Below are positions 35,567-44,787 of a stretch of DNA of 64,000 nucleotides, piece by piece. Within the stretch, counting starts at the first letter, position 1, and every line of letters begins with the position of its first letter. The stretch is from Chitinophaga silvisoli. GTDB taxonomy: Bacteria; Bacteroidota; Bacteroidia; Chitinophagales; Chitinophagaceae. The notes under the pieces are model-generated. The model saw nothing but the letters and a program-made list of their open reading frames with translations, was not told where the DNA came from and made no database searches. Location: NCBI RefSeq assembly GCF_003412465.1, contig NZ_QTJV01000004.1, forward strand, positions 124,001-188,000, read 5' to 3'. A program made the position numbers and the translations under genes.

Positions 35567-37954
35567 ATGAAAAAATTATCCATACTATTGCTGCTGCTGT
35601 TTTTACATCTTTCGCTGCGTGCAGACTGGATCCGAATTAATCAGCTCGGATACCGCCCTGCAGGAATGAAAGTCGCTGTTTGGTGCAGTAAGGGCCAAGA
35701 TACATTAAAAATTTTTGAGGTTGTTGATGCCCGTACCGGTAAGGTGATGTACAGGCATGCTGCCGGAAAAGCCGCTGGTGCTTATGGCCCCTTTGCGCAA
35801 ACATGCAGACTGGATTTTTCGCCTTTGCAGCGGGCAGGGCTATATTATATACAGACCGGCGATACAAGGTCTCCACAGTTTGAAATCAATGAAAATGTGT
35901 ATGGGGGAGCCGCGGAGTTTTGTCTAAGATATATGCGGCAACAGAGAAGTGGTTTCAATCCCTTTTTGAAAGATAGCTGTCATACCCATGACGGGTTTAC
36001 GGTGTATGCACCTAAGGATACATTTATTAATGTATCAGGAGGATGGCATGATGCTACTGATTACCTTCAATATGCCACTACTTCTGCTAATGCCACTTAC
36101 CACTTATTAGCTGCCTGCAGAGACTTCCCCGATGTATTTGGAGATACTGTACAGGCTAATGGGTTAAGCGGCAGAAACGGCTTCTCTGATGCCATGGATG
36201 AGGCGAAATGGGGCCTTGACTGGTTGCTGAAAATGTATCCTGCTGATGACTGGCTATTTAACCAGATTGGGGACGACAGGGATCACCAGGGTATGCGCTT
36301 ACCAAAACAGGATACAAACTTTTACCAGCATGGATTAGAGCGGCCCGTTTACTTCTGTTCCGGCCAGCCCCAGGGATTGTTGAAATATAAGAACCGGGCT
36401 ACAGGAGTCGCTTCTACAGCAGGTAAGTTTGCCAGTTGCTTTGCATTGGGATCACAATTATTTTCTTCTTCCCTGATGAAGGATAAGGCAAATGCAGCAT
36501 ACCAGTTAGGATTGAAATACCCGGGTGTCTGCCAGACAGCACCCGGCAGGTCACCTTATTTTTATGAAGAAGACAACTGGGTAGATGATATGGAACTGGC
36601 AGCCGCCATGCTCACAAAACCTGCGGAGGCAATGGCCTTTGCCAGGCAGGAACCGGTGACTCCCTGGTTAGGGAAAGATACTGCCCGGCATTATCAATGG
36701 TATCCTTTTATTAACCCGGGGCATTATGAACTGGCGAAACAACTAAAGGGCGCACAAAGAGATAGCCTGGTTCAATTTTATAAAGAAGGGATTGAAAGGG
36801 TTTGGCAAAAAGCGAATCACAATGCTTTTTATCGCGCCATTCCTTTCATCTGGTGTAGTAATAATTTAACAACTGCATTTACCATTCAATGTTACTGGTA
36901 CAGACAACTGAGTGGTGATAATACTTATCTGCCACTGGAGCAGGCTTGTTTTGACTGGCTCTTTGGTTGTAATCCCTGGGGTACGTCCATGGTGTATGGA
37001 TTGCCTGCAAATGGCGATACGCCAGCTGATCCGCATTCATCTTTTACACACCTGAAACAATATCCGATAGATGGCGGATTGGTAGATGGGCCTGTATATA
37101 CCAGTATTTACAAGGGTTTGATCGGGATCAAACTGGAGAATGAAGATGAGTATGCACCTTTCCAAAGTGATCTCGCTGTGTACCATGATGACTTTGGAGA
37201 TTACAGTACGAATGAGCCGACTATGGATGGTACGGCAGTATTGATTTATTTGCTGGCAGCACAGGAAAGTGCTAAGAATACGGTGGTGCAACGGGGAATT
37301 GTAAGAACCGATACTACTAAAAAAGAAATCTCACTTGTATTTACAGCAGATGAATTTGCAGATGGTTTACCTGCTATTACACGGGTATTGCAGCAACAGA
37401 AAGTAAAGGCTTCTTTCTTCTTCACAGGCAGGTTTTATGCGCAACATGATGTACGTGCTTTGATCAGGCAAGGTCATTATTTAGGACCACATTCTGATCA
37501 GCATTTATTGTATTGTGACTGGAATAAGAGAGATAGTTTACTGGTAACAGCCGCTGAATTCCGGGATGATATGAAACGTTGCCTGGCAAAGATGTCTAAG
37601 GCTGGTGTGGATACTGCTGAAGTGAGATATTATATTCCTCCTTATGAATGGTGGAACAGTACGATTGCTGCATGGTCTGCTGAGATGGGATTACAGATTG
37701 TAAACTTTACGCCGGGTACAGGCAGCAATGCTGATTATACCTATCCGGAAATGGGTGCCGCTTACAAAAGCAGTGCGGCTATCCTGACATCCATCTCCCG
37801 GTTCAAGGGAGGATTGAATGGTGTGATCCTGCTGATTCATGCAGGCACTGATCCCCGGCGTAAAGATAAATTGTATGATCATTTGGATGAGCTGATCACC
37901 TCATTGAAAAAGCAAGGATATAGCTTCCGGAAAATAAATGAATCGGTCAATTGA
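35567..37954 (+). CDS. Secreted fusion of a GH9 glycoside hydrolase and a polysaccharide deacetylase domain
   Basis: A 795-residue protein with a signal peptide (1-18). Residues about 20-108 form the Ig-like domain that precedes many GH9 enzymes. Residues about 112-568 are GH9: catalytic base Asp162/Asp165 in GGWHDATDY and acid Glu550 in DYSTNEPTMDGTA. Residues about 588-795 are a CE4/NodB deacetylase: FTADEFADG replaces the usual TFDD start (Asp595), HSDQH supplies metal ligands His642 and His646, then RYYIPPYEW and VILLIHAG. GH9 includes endoglucanases and exo-glucosaminidases. With a deacetylase attached and an amino-sugar operon divergent to it, chitin-, chitosan- or peptidoglycan-derived oligosaccharides are plausible substrates. 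Confidence 0.9.
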   Translation: MKKLSILLLLLFLHLSLRADWIRINQLGYRPAGMKVAVWCSKGQDTLKIFEVVDARTGKVMYRHAAGKAAGAYGPFAQTCRLDFSPLQRAGLYYIQTGDTRSPQFEINENVYGGAAEFCLRYMRQQRSGFNPFLKDSCHTHDGFTVYAPKDTFINVSGGWHDATDYLQYATTSANATYHLLAACRDFPDVFGDTVQANGLSGRNGFSDAMDEAKWGLDWLLKMYPADDWLFNQIGDDRDHQGMRLPKQDTNFYQHGLERPVYFCSGQPQGLLKYKNRATGVASTAGKFASCFALGSQLFSSSLMKDKANAAYQLGLKYPGVCQTAPGRSPYFYEEDNWVDDMELAAAMLTKPAEAMAFARQEPVTPWLGKDTARHYQWYPFINPGHYELAKQLKGAQRDSLVQFYKEGIERVWQKANHNAFYRAIPFIWCSNNLTTAFTIQCYWYRQLSGDNTYLPLEQACFDWLFGCNPWGTSMVYGLPANGDTPADPHSSFTHLKQYPIDGGLVDGPVYTSIYKGLIGIKLENEDEYAPFQSDLAVYHDDFGDYSTNEPTMDGTAVLIYLLAAQESAKNTVVQRGIVRTDTTKKEISLVFTADEFADGLPAITRVLQQQKVKASFFFTGRFYAQHDVRALIRQGHYLGPHSDQHLLYCDWNKRDSLLVTAAEFRDDMKRCLAKMSKAGVDTAEVRYYIPPYEWWNSTIAAWSAEMGLQIVNFTPGTGSNADYTYPEMGAAYKSSAAILTSISRFKGGLNGVILLIHAGTDPRRKDKLYDHLDELITSLKKQGYSFRKINESVN

Positions 37955-38016
37955 ATAAGAAATCCATTCAATGAATGATAAAATTTTTTCCATGAATTTC
38001 GAATCAGGTCAATACA

Positions 38017-39264
38017 TTAACGCACCTGCCCATCTCCTCTAACGAACCATTTTTCTGTCACCAGCTTTTCCAGTGCAAAAGGTCCGCGGGCATGGAGTTT
38101 CTGTGTAGAGATCCCGATCTCTGCACCCAAGCCGAATACACCGCCATCGGTGAAACGGGTGCTGGCATTGACATACACTGCAGCGGCATCTACTTCGTTC
38201 AGGAAGCGTTCACTGATGGCTGCATCGTTGGATACAATGGCTTCGGAGTGTTTGGAAGAGAATTCCCGTATATGCGTTAATGCTTCTTCTACTCCATTTA
38301 CCACTTTCACAGAGCATTTGAAGTCGAGAAATTCACGACCGAAATCTGCTGGTGCTGCGTGTTGCAGATGTGGATAAGACAAGCCTTCCAGGATCTTGTA
38401 AGAAGGTGCATCTGCAAAGATCTCCACATTATACGCCGCCAGTGAAGGAGCTAACAATGTCAATAACCCGGCAGCTACCTGCTGATCTACTAACACTGTA
38501 TCCAGTGAATTACACACTGAGGGACGGCTCACTTTTGCATTCGTCACGATCCTGCTGGCTTTCTCCAGATCAGCTGTGGCTTCCACATATGTATGGCATA
38601 CACCTGCACCTGTTTCTATCACAGGTACCTTACTGTTTGCACGTACAAATTCGATGAGTTGCTGGGAACCTCTTGGAATGATGATATCGATATACTTTAC
38701 TGCGCTGAGCATCTCCTGGATCAGGGCACGATCCACAGGCAGTAATTGTACGGTATGTACATTGACGTTGAATTCCTGCAGCACATCCTGGATGATTTGT
38801 ACCAGGATGGTATTGGTATGGAAAGCATCGGAGCCACCTCTCAGCACACATACGTTGCCTGAACGGATACAGAGTGCTGCCACATCGAGGGTTACATTGG
38901 GTCTTGATTCATAGATCACCCCCACTACACCCAAAGGAACCGTACGTTTTTGTACATGCAGCCCATTGTCCAGCGTGCGTTCTAATACTACTTCATTGGC
39001 AGGATCAGGTAAAGCGGCAATTTCGTTCAGACTCTCTGCGAGTTGTTGTATGCGCAGTTCATTCAGTAATAAGCGATCTTTCTTAGGGTCTTCGTCAGAC
39101 ATCTTATCCAGATCCTTTTTATTTTCGGCAACGATTGCAGCTGTCTGCGCTGTCACCTGCACTGCCAGTCTGCGCAGCAGTTGTTGCTTCTGCTCATCGG
39201 CAAGTGATTTTATAGCGCTGGTAGCCTGTTGTGCATCTACCAGCATTTGTTGTATGCTTTGCAT
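38017..39264 (-). CDS. proA: Glutamate-5-semialdehyde dehydrogenase (gamma-glutamyl phosphate reductase)
   Basis: A 415-residue enzyme of the aldehyde dehydrogenase superfamily, the usual length for ProA. GVIYESRPNVTLDVAALCIRSGN and VLRGGSDA are family signatures, and the catalytic cysteine is Cys251 in VSRPSVCNSLDT. It reduces gamma-glutamyl phosphate with NADPH in proline synthesis. It follows proB by 20 bases on the same strand and so uses its unstable product directly. Confidence 0.97.
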   Translation of the reverse strand: MQSIQQMLVDAQQATSAIKSLADEQKQQLLRRLAVQVTAQTAAIVAENKKDLDKMSDEDPKKDRLLLNELRIQQLAESLNEIAALPDPANEVVLERTLDNGLHVQKRTVPLGVVGVIYESRPNVTLDVAALCIRSGNVCVLRGGSDAFHTNTILVQIIQDVLQEFNVNVHTVQLLPVDRALIQEMLSAVKYIDIIIPRGSQQLIEFVRANSKVPVIETGAGVCHTYVEATADLEKASRIVTNAKVSRPSVCNSLDTVLVDQQVAAGLLTLLAPSLAAYNVEIFADAPSYKILEGLSYPHLQHAAPADFGREFLDFKCSVKVVNGVEEALTHIREFSSKHSEAIVSNDAAISERFLNEVDAAAVYVNASTRFTDGGVFGLGAEIGISTQKLHARGPFALEKLVTEKWFVRGDGQVR

Positions 39265-39284
39265 TGTAATTTCGTTTCCGGTGG

Positions 39285-40319
39285 CTACAGCAGTACGATA
39301 TCGTCTGCATGTGCTACCTCAAGGTCATGTTGTTTGTTGTCTTCCGAGAGTAAATCAGAAGAAACTTTTGCGCGTGCCACGGCAATTACATTGTGCTCTT
39401 CGTCTACTATTTCAAACACCTCTCCTCCTTCAAATGTTTCCAGCACGGTTAATACACCTACTGCCAGCAAGCTACGTCTTTTCTGTAGTGCTGTCAGTGC
39501 ACCGGCATCTACCAGTACTCTGCCTGTGACCAGACTACCGCTGGCCAGCCATTTCCTTCTTGCAGGCATGCTGCATTCCTGTGGTAAACATACGGTGCCT
39601 GTGGTGCCTGCAATGGCATTGAGGATGCCATCGGTGGTATGAATACCGAAGATCACCACACCGATTCCCATTCTTGTAGCCAGGCGGGCAAAGGTGAGTT
39701 TGGACACCATGCCACCCAGGCCTACTGATGATTTCTTTGTATCTGCCAGTGATAATATTGATTCGTTGATTTCCGGGATTTCCGGGACTACCTTTCCGTC
39801 TTTACCCAGCAATCCGCCTACGGAGGTACTGAATAACAGCAAAGAGGCACCAAAGCCTACGGCAATCAGGGTCGCCAGTTCATCGTTGTCAGAGAATTTC
39901 AATTCCAGGTCGCTCACTACGTCATTTTCATTGGCTACCGGGATGACATTGCTGGCCCACAGCTCTTCGTACGTTTTCTTCAGTTGCAGGAACTGCTGCC
40001 TGTTGCTGAAGTGACGGCGTTCGCAGAGACTTTGGGCAATGGCGATGTTGTAAGGAGCGAAATAACGGGCATATTTGCTGAGCAGCAAGGGGTTGCCGAT
40101 GGCAGCTGCCGCTTTGCGCTCACTAATGGTGCCACTGTATCCCTGCAGGAATTTTTTGCCTGCAGCTACTGCTCCTGAAGAAACTAACACGATATTGTAC
40201 TGCTCCTGTAATTCTGCCACCTGACGGGCTATTGAAGCTATGATCGTCTCATCCAGCTCCCCATCTGCATGTGTGATGGAGGCTGATCCAAATTTGATTA
40301 CGAGTATCGGTTTAGTCAC
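39285..40319 (-). CDS. proB: Glutamate 5-kinase with C-terminal PUA domain
   Basis: A 344-residue enzyme. The amino-acid kinase domain (about 1-250) has VIKFGSASIT, LVSSGAVAAGKK, NENDVVSDLELKFSDNDELATLIA and VGLGGMVSKLTFARLATRMG. A PUA domain follows from about 260 (GSLVTGRVLVDAGALTALQKRRSLLAVGV). It carries out the first step of proline synthesis. The start codon is GTG, read on the minus strand at 40319, in a context with only a weak purine stretch. It forms an operon with proA. Confidence 0.96.
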   Translation of the reverse strand: MTKPILVIKFGSASITHADGELDETIIASIARQVAELQEQYNIVLVSSGAVAAGKKFLQGYSGTISERKAAAAIGNPLLLSKYARYFAPYNIAIAQSLCERRHFSNRQQFLQLKKTYEELWASNVIPVANENDVVSDLELKFSDNDELATLIAVGFGASLLLFSTSVGGLLGKDGKVVPEIPEINESILSLADTKKSSVGLGGMVSKLTFARLATRMGIGVVIFGIHTTDGILNAIAGTTGTVCLPQECSMPARRKWLASGSLVTGRVLVDAGALTALQKRRSLLAVGVLTVLETFEGGEVFEIVDEEHNVIAVARAKVSSDLLSEDNKQHDLEVAHADDIVLL

Positions 40320-40338
40320 TGTCCCAAAAATTTGTTGC

Positions 40339-40346
40339 CAAAATTA
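40339..40346 (-). promoter_or_regulatory. -7 promoter element of proBA
   Basis: TAATTTTG on the minus strand fits TAnnTTTG exactly and lies 20 bases before the GTG start, giving a leader of about 12 bases. No clear TTG upstream element. Confidence 0.45.
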
Positions 40347-40399
40347 TTCAAATTGCTGAGTATATTTTAAAAAAGTATTTTGTTGCCAGGTCTGGTTGC

Positions 40400-40410
40400 G
40401 GCCTGCGGCC
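40400..40410. repeat. Short intergenic repeat GGCCTGCGGCC (copy 3 of 3)
   Basis: Same 11 bases and same following GG as the copy at 17328. It lies 18 bases upstream of the double-esterase start, in the divergent region with proB. Confidence 0.4.
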
Positions 40411-40428
40411 GGTTAAAATGAGAAACCC

Positions 40429-42105
40429 ATGAAAAACAGTCGAATTCCTACCTTAGCCATGATAGCCATTATCAGCCTGATCTGCGGCACTGCTTATGCT
40501 CAGCAGGATACCGGGTATCACTGGTATACCCCTGCCTGGATTGAAGGTCAGGGCTTCCCGGTTGCCGGCAAGTATGACAGACTACCCGCCAGGGCGGAAA
40601 AAACAGTGCCTCCCAAAGTATGGAGTCTATCCAGGATGAGTGCGGGACTTTCCCTTCGCTTTCGTACCTCTGCCCCGGATATTATGGTCAGGTATGTGGT
40701 AAGTGGCAAACAGGAAATGCCTCATATGCCGGCTACAGGTGCCAGTGGTGTAGATTTATACAGCATAGATCCTAATGGAGAATGGAAATGGAGTGCTGGG
40801 AAATACAGTTTCGGGGATACCATCACTTACAGGTTTTCCGGTATGAGTAAGGATGTGGGGGAATACCGCCTGTACCTGCCACTCTACAATACGGTACAAT
40901 GGCTGGAAATAGGTACCAAAGCCGATTCTATTCACTTTCTGCCCCTGCGGCTGGAGCAGCCTATTGTCATTTACGGCACTTCTATTGCCCAGGGAGCCTG
41001 TGCCTCCCGCCCGGGATTAGCCTGGGCCAATCAATTGGAAAGGATCATGGACCGGCCCCTGGTCAATCTTGGTTTTGCGGGAAACGGGAAACTGGATCCG
41101 CCGGTAACGGAATTATTGACTGATATAGATGCGAAGGTGTATGTGCTGGATTGTCTGCCCAATATCTCAGGGCTCCCCGCGGCAGAGATCACTGAAAAGG
41201 TACTGACGGCTGTAAAGCAAATCAGGAAGATGAAACCTGCGACACCGATTTTACTGGTAGAACATGCCCGTATCAGCGGCAATGCTGCACAGGAAGCCGC
41301 TTATGAGCAATTGCTCCTGCATGGCGAAAAGCAATTATACCTGCTGCCGGCGGCTCAATTAGGCTTAGACCTGGAAAGTACCGTAGACGGCACGCATCCC
41401 AATGATATAGGAATGCAGCAATATGCCAAAGGCTATGCGCAGGTACTCAGGCAGATTTTTAATGAGCCGGTGGGCAATATCAATACGACCATCCCCTGCC
41501 GGCAATACCGCGAACTGGTTCGCTATGACTGGGATCTGCGCCATTATACGCAGTTGCGCATGAACAAAAAGGAGGCCCCCAAAGTTGCCATCATTGGTAA
41601 TTCCATCACACACTTCTGGGGTGGACAACCTGCGGGGCCAATTGCAAGGGGCACAGATTCCTGGCCTGCAGGCGCACGGAATATGGGTTTTGGATGGGAC
41701 AGGATTGAAAATGTGCTCTGGCGGGTTTATCATGATGAACTGGATGGTTTTGAAGCAAAGAAGATCCTCATCATGATAGGTACGAATAACCTGCAGATGA
41801 ATAATGATGCGGAAATCATAGCAGGACTGCAGCAACTGGTACTTGCCATTAAAGCAAGACAGGCAAAGGCGGATATACTTTTAGCAGGCATACTGCCAAG
41901 GGTAGATATGGCTGAAAGAGTAGCAAAAATCAACAAAAGCATTCTCCAGCTGGCAGGCAGTACACAGGTGCAGTTCATCAACCCGGGGCAGGTATTGCTG
42001 AAGGCAGACCAGACACCTGACAGTACTCTTTACACAGATGGCCTGCATCCAAACAATACAGGGTATAGTAAACTGGCGACTTACCTGCAACCGTATTTGA
42101 AATAG
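40429..42105 (+). CDS. Secreted esterase with two tandem SGNH/GDSL hydrolase domains
   Basis: A 558-residue protein with a signal peptide (1-25). Residues about 30-170 form the beta-sandwich SGNH_N domain. The first hydrolase domain (about 175-345) has the nucleophile Ser185 in YGTSIAQG and Asp320/His323 in DGTHPND. The second (about 383-558) has Ser392 in IIGNSITHFWGG, Asn453 in GTNN and Asp537/His540 in DGLHPNN. Both triads look complete, so both domains may be active. Such enzymes deacetylate or de-esterify polysaccharides. The GH92 gene follows 111 bases downstream on the same strand, so the pair may act on the same mannose-containing glycans. Confidence 0.9.
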   Translation: MKNSRIPTLAMIAIISLICGTAYAQQDTGYHWYTPAWIEGQGFPVAGKYDRLPARAEKTVPPKVWSLSRMSAGLSLRFRTSAPDIMVRYVVSGKQEMPHMPATGASGVDLYSIDPNGEWKWSAGKYSFGDTITYRFSGMSKDVGEYRLYLPLYNTVQWLEIGTKADSIHFLPLRLEQPIVIYGTSIAQGACASRPGLAWANQLERIMDRPLVNLGFAGNGKLDPPVTELLTDIDAKVYVLDCLPNISGLPAAEITEKVLTAVKQIRKMKPATPILLVEHARISGNAAQEAAYEQLLLHGEKQLYLLPAAQLGLDLESTVDGTHPNDIGMQQYAKGYAQVLRQIFNEPVGNINTTIPCRQYRELVRYDWDLRHYTQLRMNKKEAPKVAIIGNSITHFWGGQPAGPIARGTDSWPAGARNMGFGWDRIENVLWRVYHDELDGFEAKKILIMIGTNNLQMNNDAEIIAGLQQLVLAIKARQAKADILLAGILPRVDMAERVAKINKSILQLAGSTQVQFINPGQVLLKADQTPDSTLYTDGLHPNNTGYSKLATYLQPYLK

Positions 42106-42216
42106 ATTTACAATTCAGGCCCTGGATTTACATTTCATTTAAACTCTTTGACCCAACTGTGACACGTGTTTTGAACCGTGCCTGTACTTTACAACGCTTA
42201 AAAATCAATTGAACCA

Positions 42217-44526
42217 ATGGGTGCACGTTTTGCTTTTCACCTTACAATGTTGACCGCTGTTACGCTCTTTGCCAGGGAATCTTCACAGGCACAGGAAAAA
42301 GACCTGACCCGGTATGTGAAACCTATAATCGGTACTGCCAAAATGGGGCATGTATATCCCGGGGCTACCGTACCTTTCGGCATGGTGCAGCTGAGTCCTG
42401 ACACGGATACCATTCCTTATGAAATGAATGGAAAATATAACCCGGATGTGTATAAGTATTGCGCGGGTTATCAGTATTCGGACAAGACGATTTGTGGATT
42501 TAGTCATACCCACTTCAGTGGCACCGGTCACTCTGACCTGGGTGATTTTCTCATTATGCCGACTACCGGTCAGCTGCACCTGAACCCGGGTACAGCAGAT
42601 CATCCTGAAACGGGTTACCGCAGTACATTCTCGCACGACAATGAAACCGCTGCTGCCGATTACTACAAAGTGAAGCTGGATAAATACAATATTACAGCGG
42701 AACTGACGGCTACCAACAGGGTCGGTTTTCACCAGTATACTTTTGCAGAAGCTACAGATCAGGCACACATCATTCTCGATCTGATGGCGGGTATTTATAA
42801 TTATTCCAACAAGAACGTGTGGACATTTGTAAGAGTGGAAAATGATACCCTCATTACAGGTTACCGCCAGACGAACGGCTGGGCAAGAACAAGGATCGAA
42901 TATTTCGCCATGTCCTTCTCCAAACCATTCTATCAGTATGGGCATCAGAACCAGACGAACGATGTATACAGAGGTTTCTGGAGGAAGTTCGACACGAACC
43001 ACAATTTCCCTGAAATGGCGGGAAGACAGATCCGCGCTTATTTTGACTTCAAGGTAGCCGCCGGCGAAAAGGTGAAGATCAAGTTTGCATTATCACCAGT
43101 GAGTACAGAAGGTGCATTGAAGAACCTGAGAGCAGAAGCTCCGGGATGGGATTTTGAAAAAGTGAAAGCTGATGGTCAGGCGCTGTGGAATAAGGAACTG
43201 CACAAAATCGATGCGCAGCTGCTGAATGAGGATGAAATGGTGAACTTCTATACTGCCATGTATCATGCATTCATCAGTCCTACTACCTATATGGATGTAG
43301 ACGGCAGCTACCGTGGTTTAGACCAGAATATTCACCAGGCAAAGAATTTCACCAATTATACGACTTTCTCCCTCTGGGATACTTACCGTGCATTGCATCC
43401 CCTGTTCAATATCATCCAGCCAAAACGCAATGCGGATATGGCACAGAGCATGCTGGCACACTTTGACCAGAGTGCACAGCATATGCTGCCGGTATGGTCA
43501 CATTATGCAAATGAGAACTGGTGTATGATCGGTTATCACAGTGTATCGGTGATTGCGGATGCGGTGATCAAGGGTAATGCTCCTTTCGATGCGAACAAGG
43601 CTTTGGATGCCTGTGTAACGACGGCGCGTCATCGTAACTATGATGGTTTAGGCTACTATATAGACAATGGCTATGTACCTGAGGACAAGAGTGGTGCTTC
43701 GGTATCCAAGACGCTGGAATATGCGTATGATGACTGGTGTATAGCACAGATGGCGAAGAAACTGAACAGAAACGATATCTATACGGAATTCATGAAGCGG
43801 GCTGAAAATTATAAGAACGTATATGATCCTGCTTCGGGTTATATGCGGCCACGCCTGAGTGATGGTAGTTTCAGGAAAGAGTTCGATCCACTGAAGACAG
43901 ACAACCAGGGTTTCATAGAAGGCAATGCCTGGAACTACAGTTTGTATGTACCACAGGCACCTGCGGCCATGATAGCACTGCGTGGTGATAAGAAGGCGTT
44001 CTCCCGTCACCTGGATTCCCTGTTCACGATGCACCTGCCGGATGAGTTCTTTGCAGAGACGGAGGATATCACGAGGGATGGTATAATTGGTAACTATGTA
44101 CATGGTAATGAGCCATCTCACCACGCGGCTTACTTATATAACTGGACGGGTGAGCCATGGAAAACGCAGGAGCGTGTGAGGATGATCCTGAAGAAGATGT
44201 ATAAACCGGCAGCTGATGGTCTGGGTGGTAATGATGACTGTGGTCAGATGAGTGCCTGGTATATTTTCACTTCTCTTGGTTTCTATCCGGTTTGTCCTGG
44301 ATCTACTGAGTACATTTTGGGTAGTCCGGCGGTAAAGAATGCGGTATTAGAGTTAGAAAACGGGAAAACCTTTACAGTAGAGGCACCGAATCAGAGTGAG
44401 ACGAATGTGTATGTGCAGAAGGTGACGCTGAATGGTAAACCGGTACTGAGTAATTCAATTACGCATGAAGATATTATGAATGGTGGTAAGCTGGTGTTTT
44501 ATATGGGAGCGAAGCCAAAGAAGTAG
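42217..44526 (+). CDS. GH92 family exo-alpha-mannosidase
   Basis: A 769-residue secreted glycoside hydrolase. It opens with KPIIGTAKMGHVYPGATVPFGMVQLSPDT and has CGFSHTHFSGTGHSDLGD, both typical of the GH92 N-terminal domain. The catalytic domain has TTFSLWDTYRALHPL, EGNAWNYSLYVPQ and GGNDDCGQMSAWYIFTSLGFYPVCPGS, the strongly conserved calcium and catalytic region. GH92 enzymes are calcium-dependent and cleave alpha-mannosides with inversion, for example on yeast mannan or N-glycans. Length is normal. No SusCD pair is adjacent. Confidence 0.95.
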   Translation: MGARFAFHLTMLTAVTLFARESSQAQEKDLTRYVKPIIGTAKMGHVYPGATVPFGMVQLSPDTDTIPYEMNGKYNPDVYKYCAGYQYSDKTICGFSHTHFSGTGHSDLGDFLIMPTTGQLHLNPGTADHPETGYRSTFSHDNETAAADYYKVKLDKYNITAELTATNRVGFHQYTFAEATDQAHIILDLMAGIYNYSNKNVWTFVRVENDTLITGYRQTNGWARTRIEYFAMSFSKPFYQYGHQNQTNDVYRGFWRKFDTNHNFPEMAGRQIRAYFDFKVAAGEKVKIKFALSPVSTEGALKNLRAEAPGWDFEKVKADGQALWNKELHKIDAQLLNEDEMVNFYTAMYHAFISPTTYMDVDGSYRGLDQNIHQAKNFTNYTTFSLWDTYRALHPLFNIIQPKRNADMAQSMLAHFDQSAQHMLPVWSHYANENWCMIGYHSVSVIADAVIKGNAPFDANKALDACVTTARHRNYDGLGYYIDNGYVPEDKSGASVSKTLEYAYDDWCIAQMAKKLNRNDIYTEFMKRAENYKNVYDPASGYMRPRLSDGSFRKEFDPLKTDNQGFIEGNAWNYSLYVPQAPAAMIALRGDKKAFSRHLDSLFTMHLPDEFFAETEDITRDGIIGNYVHGNEPSHHAAYLYNWTGEPWKTQERVRMILKKMYKPAADGLGGNDDCGQMSAWYIFTSLGFYPVCPGSTEYILGSPAVKNAVLELENGKTFTVEAPNQSETNVYVQKVTLNGKPVLSNSITHEDIMNGGKLVFYMGAKPKK

Positions 44527-44661
44527 GTTGTAACATTATTTGCTAAAGCATAGATCGAAAGGTCTCTTTGAGGTTGGAAACGGCCTTGAAGGGGCCTTTT
44601 TGAGTTTTAAGCGGGTAGTAGGCTTCGATGGAAACAGTACATCGAAAGGGCACTATAAGGG

Positions 44662-44712
44662 CACCAAAAGGTCACTTCAATATCCCCGGGATATAGAGGT
44701 GACCTTTTGGTG
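44662..44712. repeat. 51-base inverted repeat (long hairpin)
   Basis: Outer arms CACCAAAAGGTCAC (44662-44675) and GTGACCTTTTGGTG (44699-44712) are perfect 14-bp complements. Inner arms ATATCCC and GGGATAT (44680-44686, 44688-44694) also pair, leaving two 4-base internal bulges. The right arm runs into the first tandem repeat by 2 bases. It is too long and lacks a T-run for an ordinary terminator. Confidence 0.75.
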
Positions 44713-44787
44713 TCGAAGAAGTGTCGAAGAAGCGTCGAACAAGCATCGAAGAAGCGTCGAACAAGCGTCGAAGAAGTATAGAACAAG
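44711..44787. repeat. Seven tandem copies of an 11-base repeat
   Basis: Units with the consensus YGTCGAASAAG run without gaps: 44711, 44722, 44733, 44744, 44755, 44766 and 44777. The last unit is the most diverged. The period of 11 is close to one helical turn, so every copy faces the same side of the DNA. Confidence 0.85.

Noticed and set aside
37955..38016. Terminator between the GH9-deacetylase gene and proA
   Set aside because: Only a small CATTCA-A-TGAATG palindrome is present; too short to call.
42283..43002. 239-codon open frame on the strand opposite the GH92 gene
   Set aside because: It lies wholly inside a well-supported GH92 gene and its translation shows no domain or ordinary protein pattern.
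44582..44601. Strong terminator for the GH92 gene
   Set aside because: GGCC-N7-GGCC followed by TTTTT has only a 4-bp stem, so it is mentioned only as a weak candidate within the non-coding region.
44711..44787. CRISPR array
   Set aside because: The repeats are 11 bases long and directly adjacent, with no spacers and no cas genes in the window.
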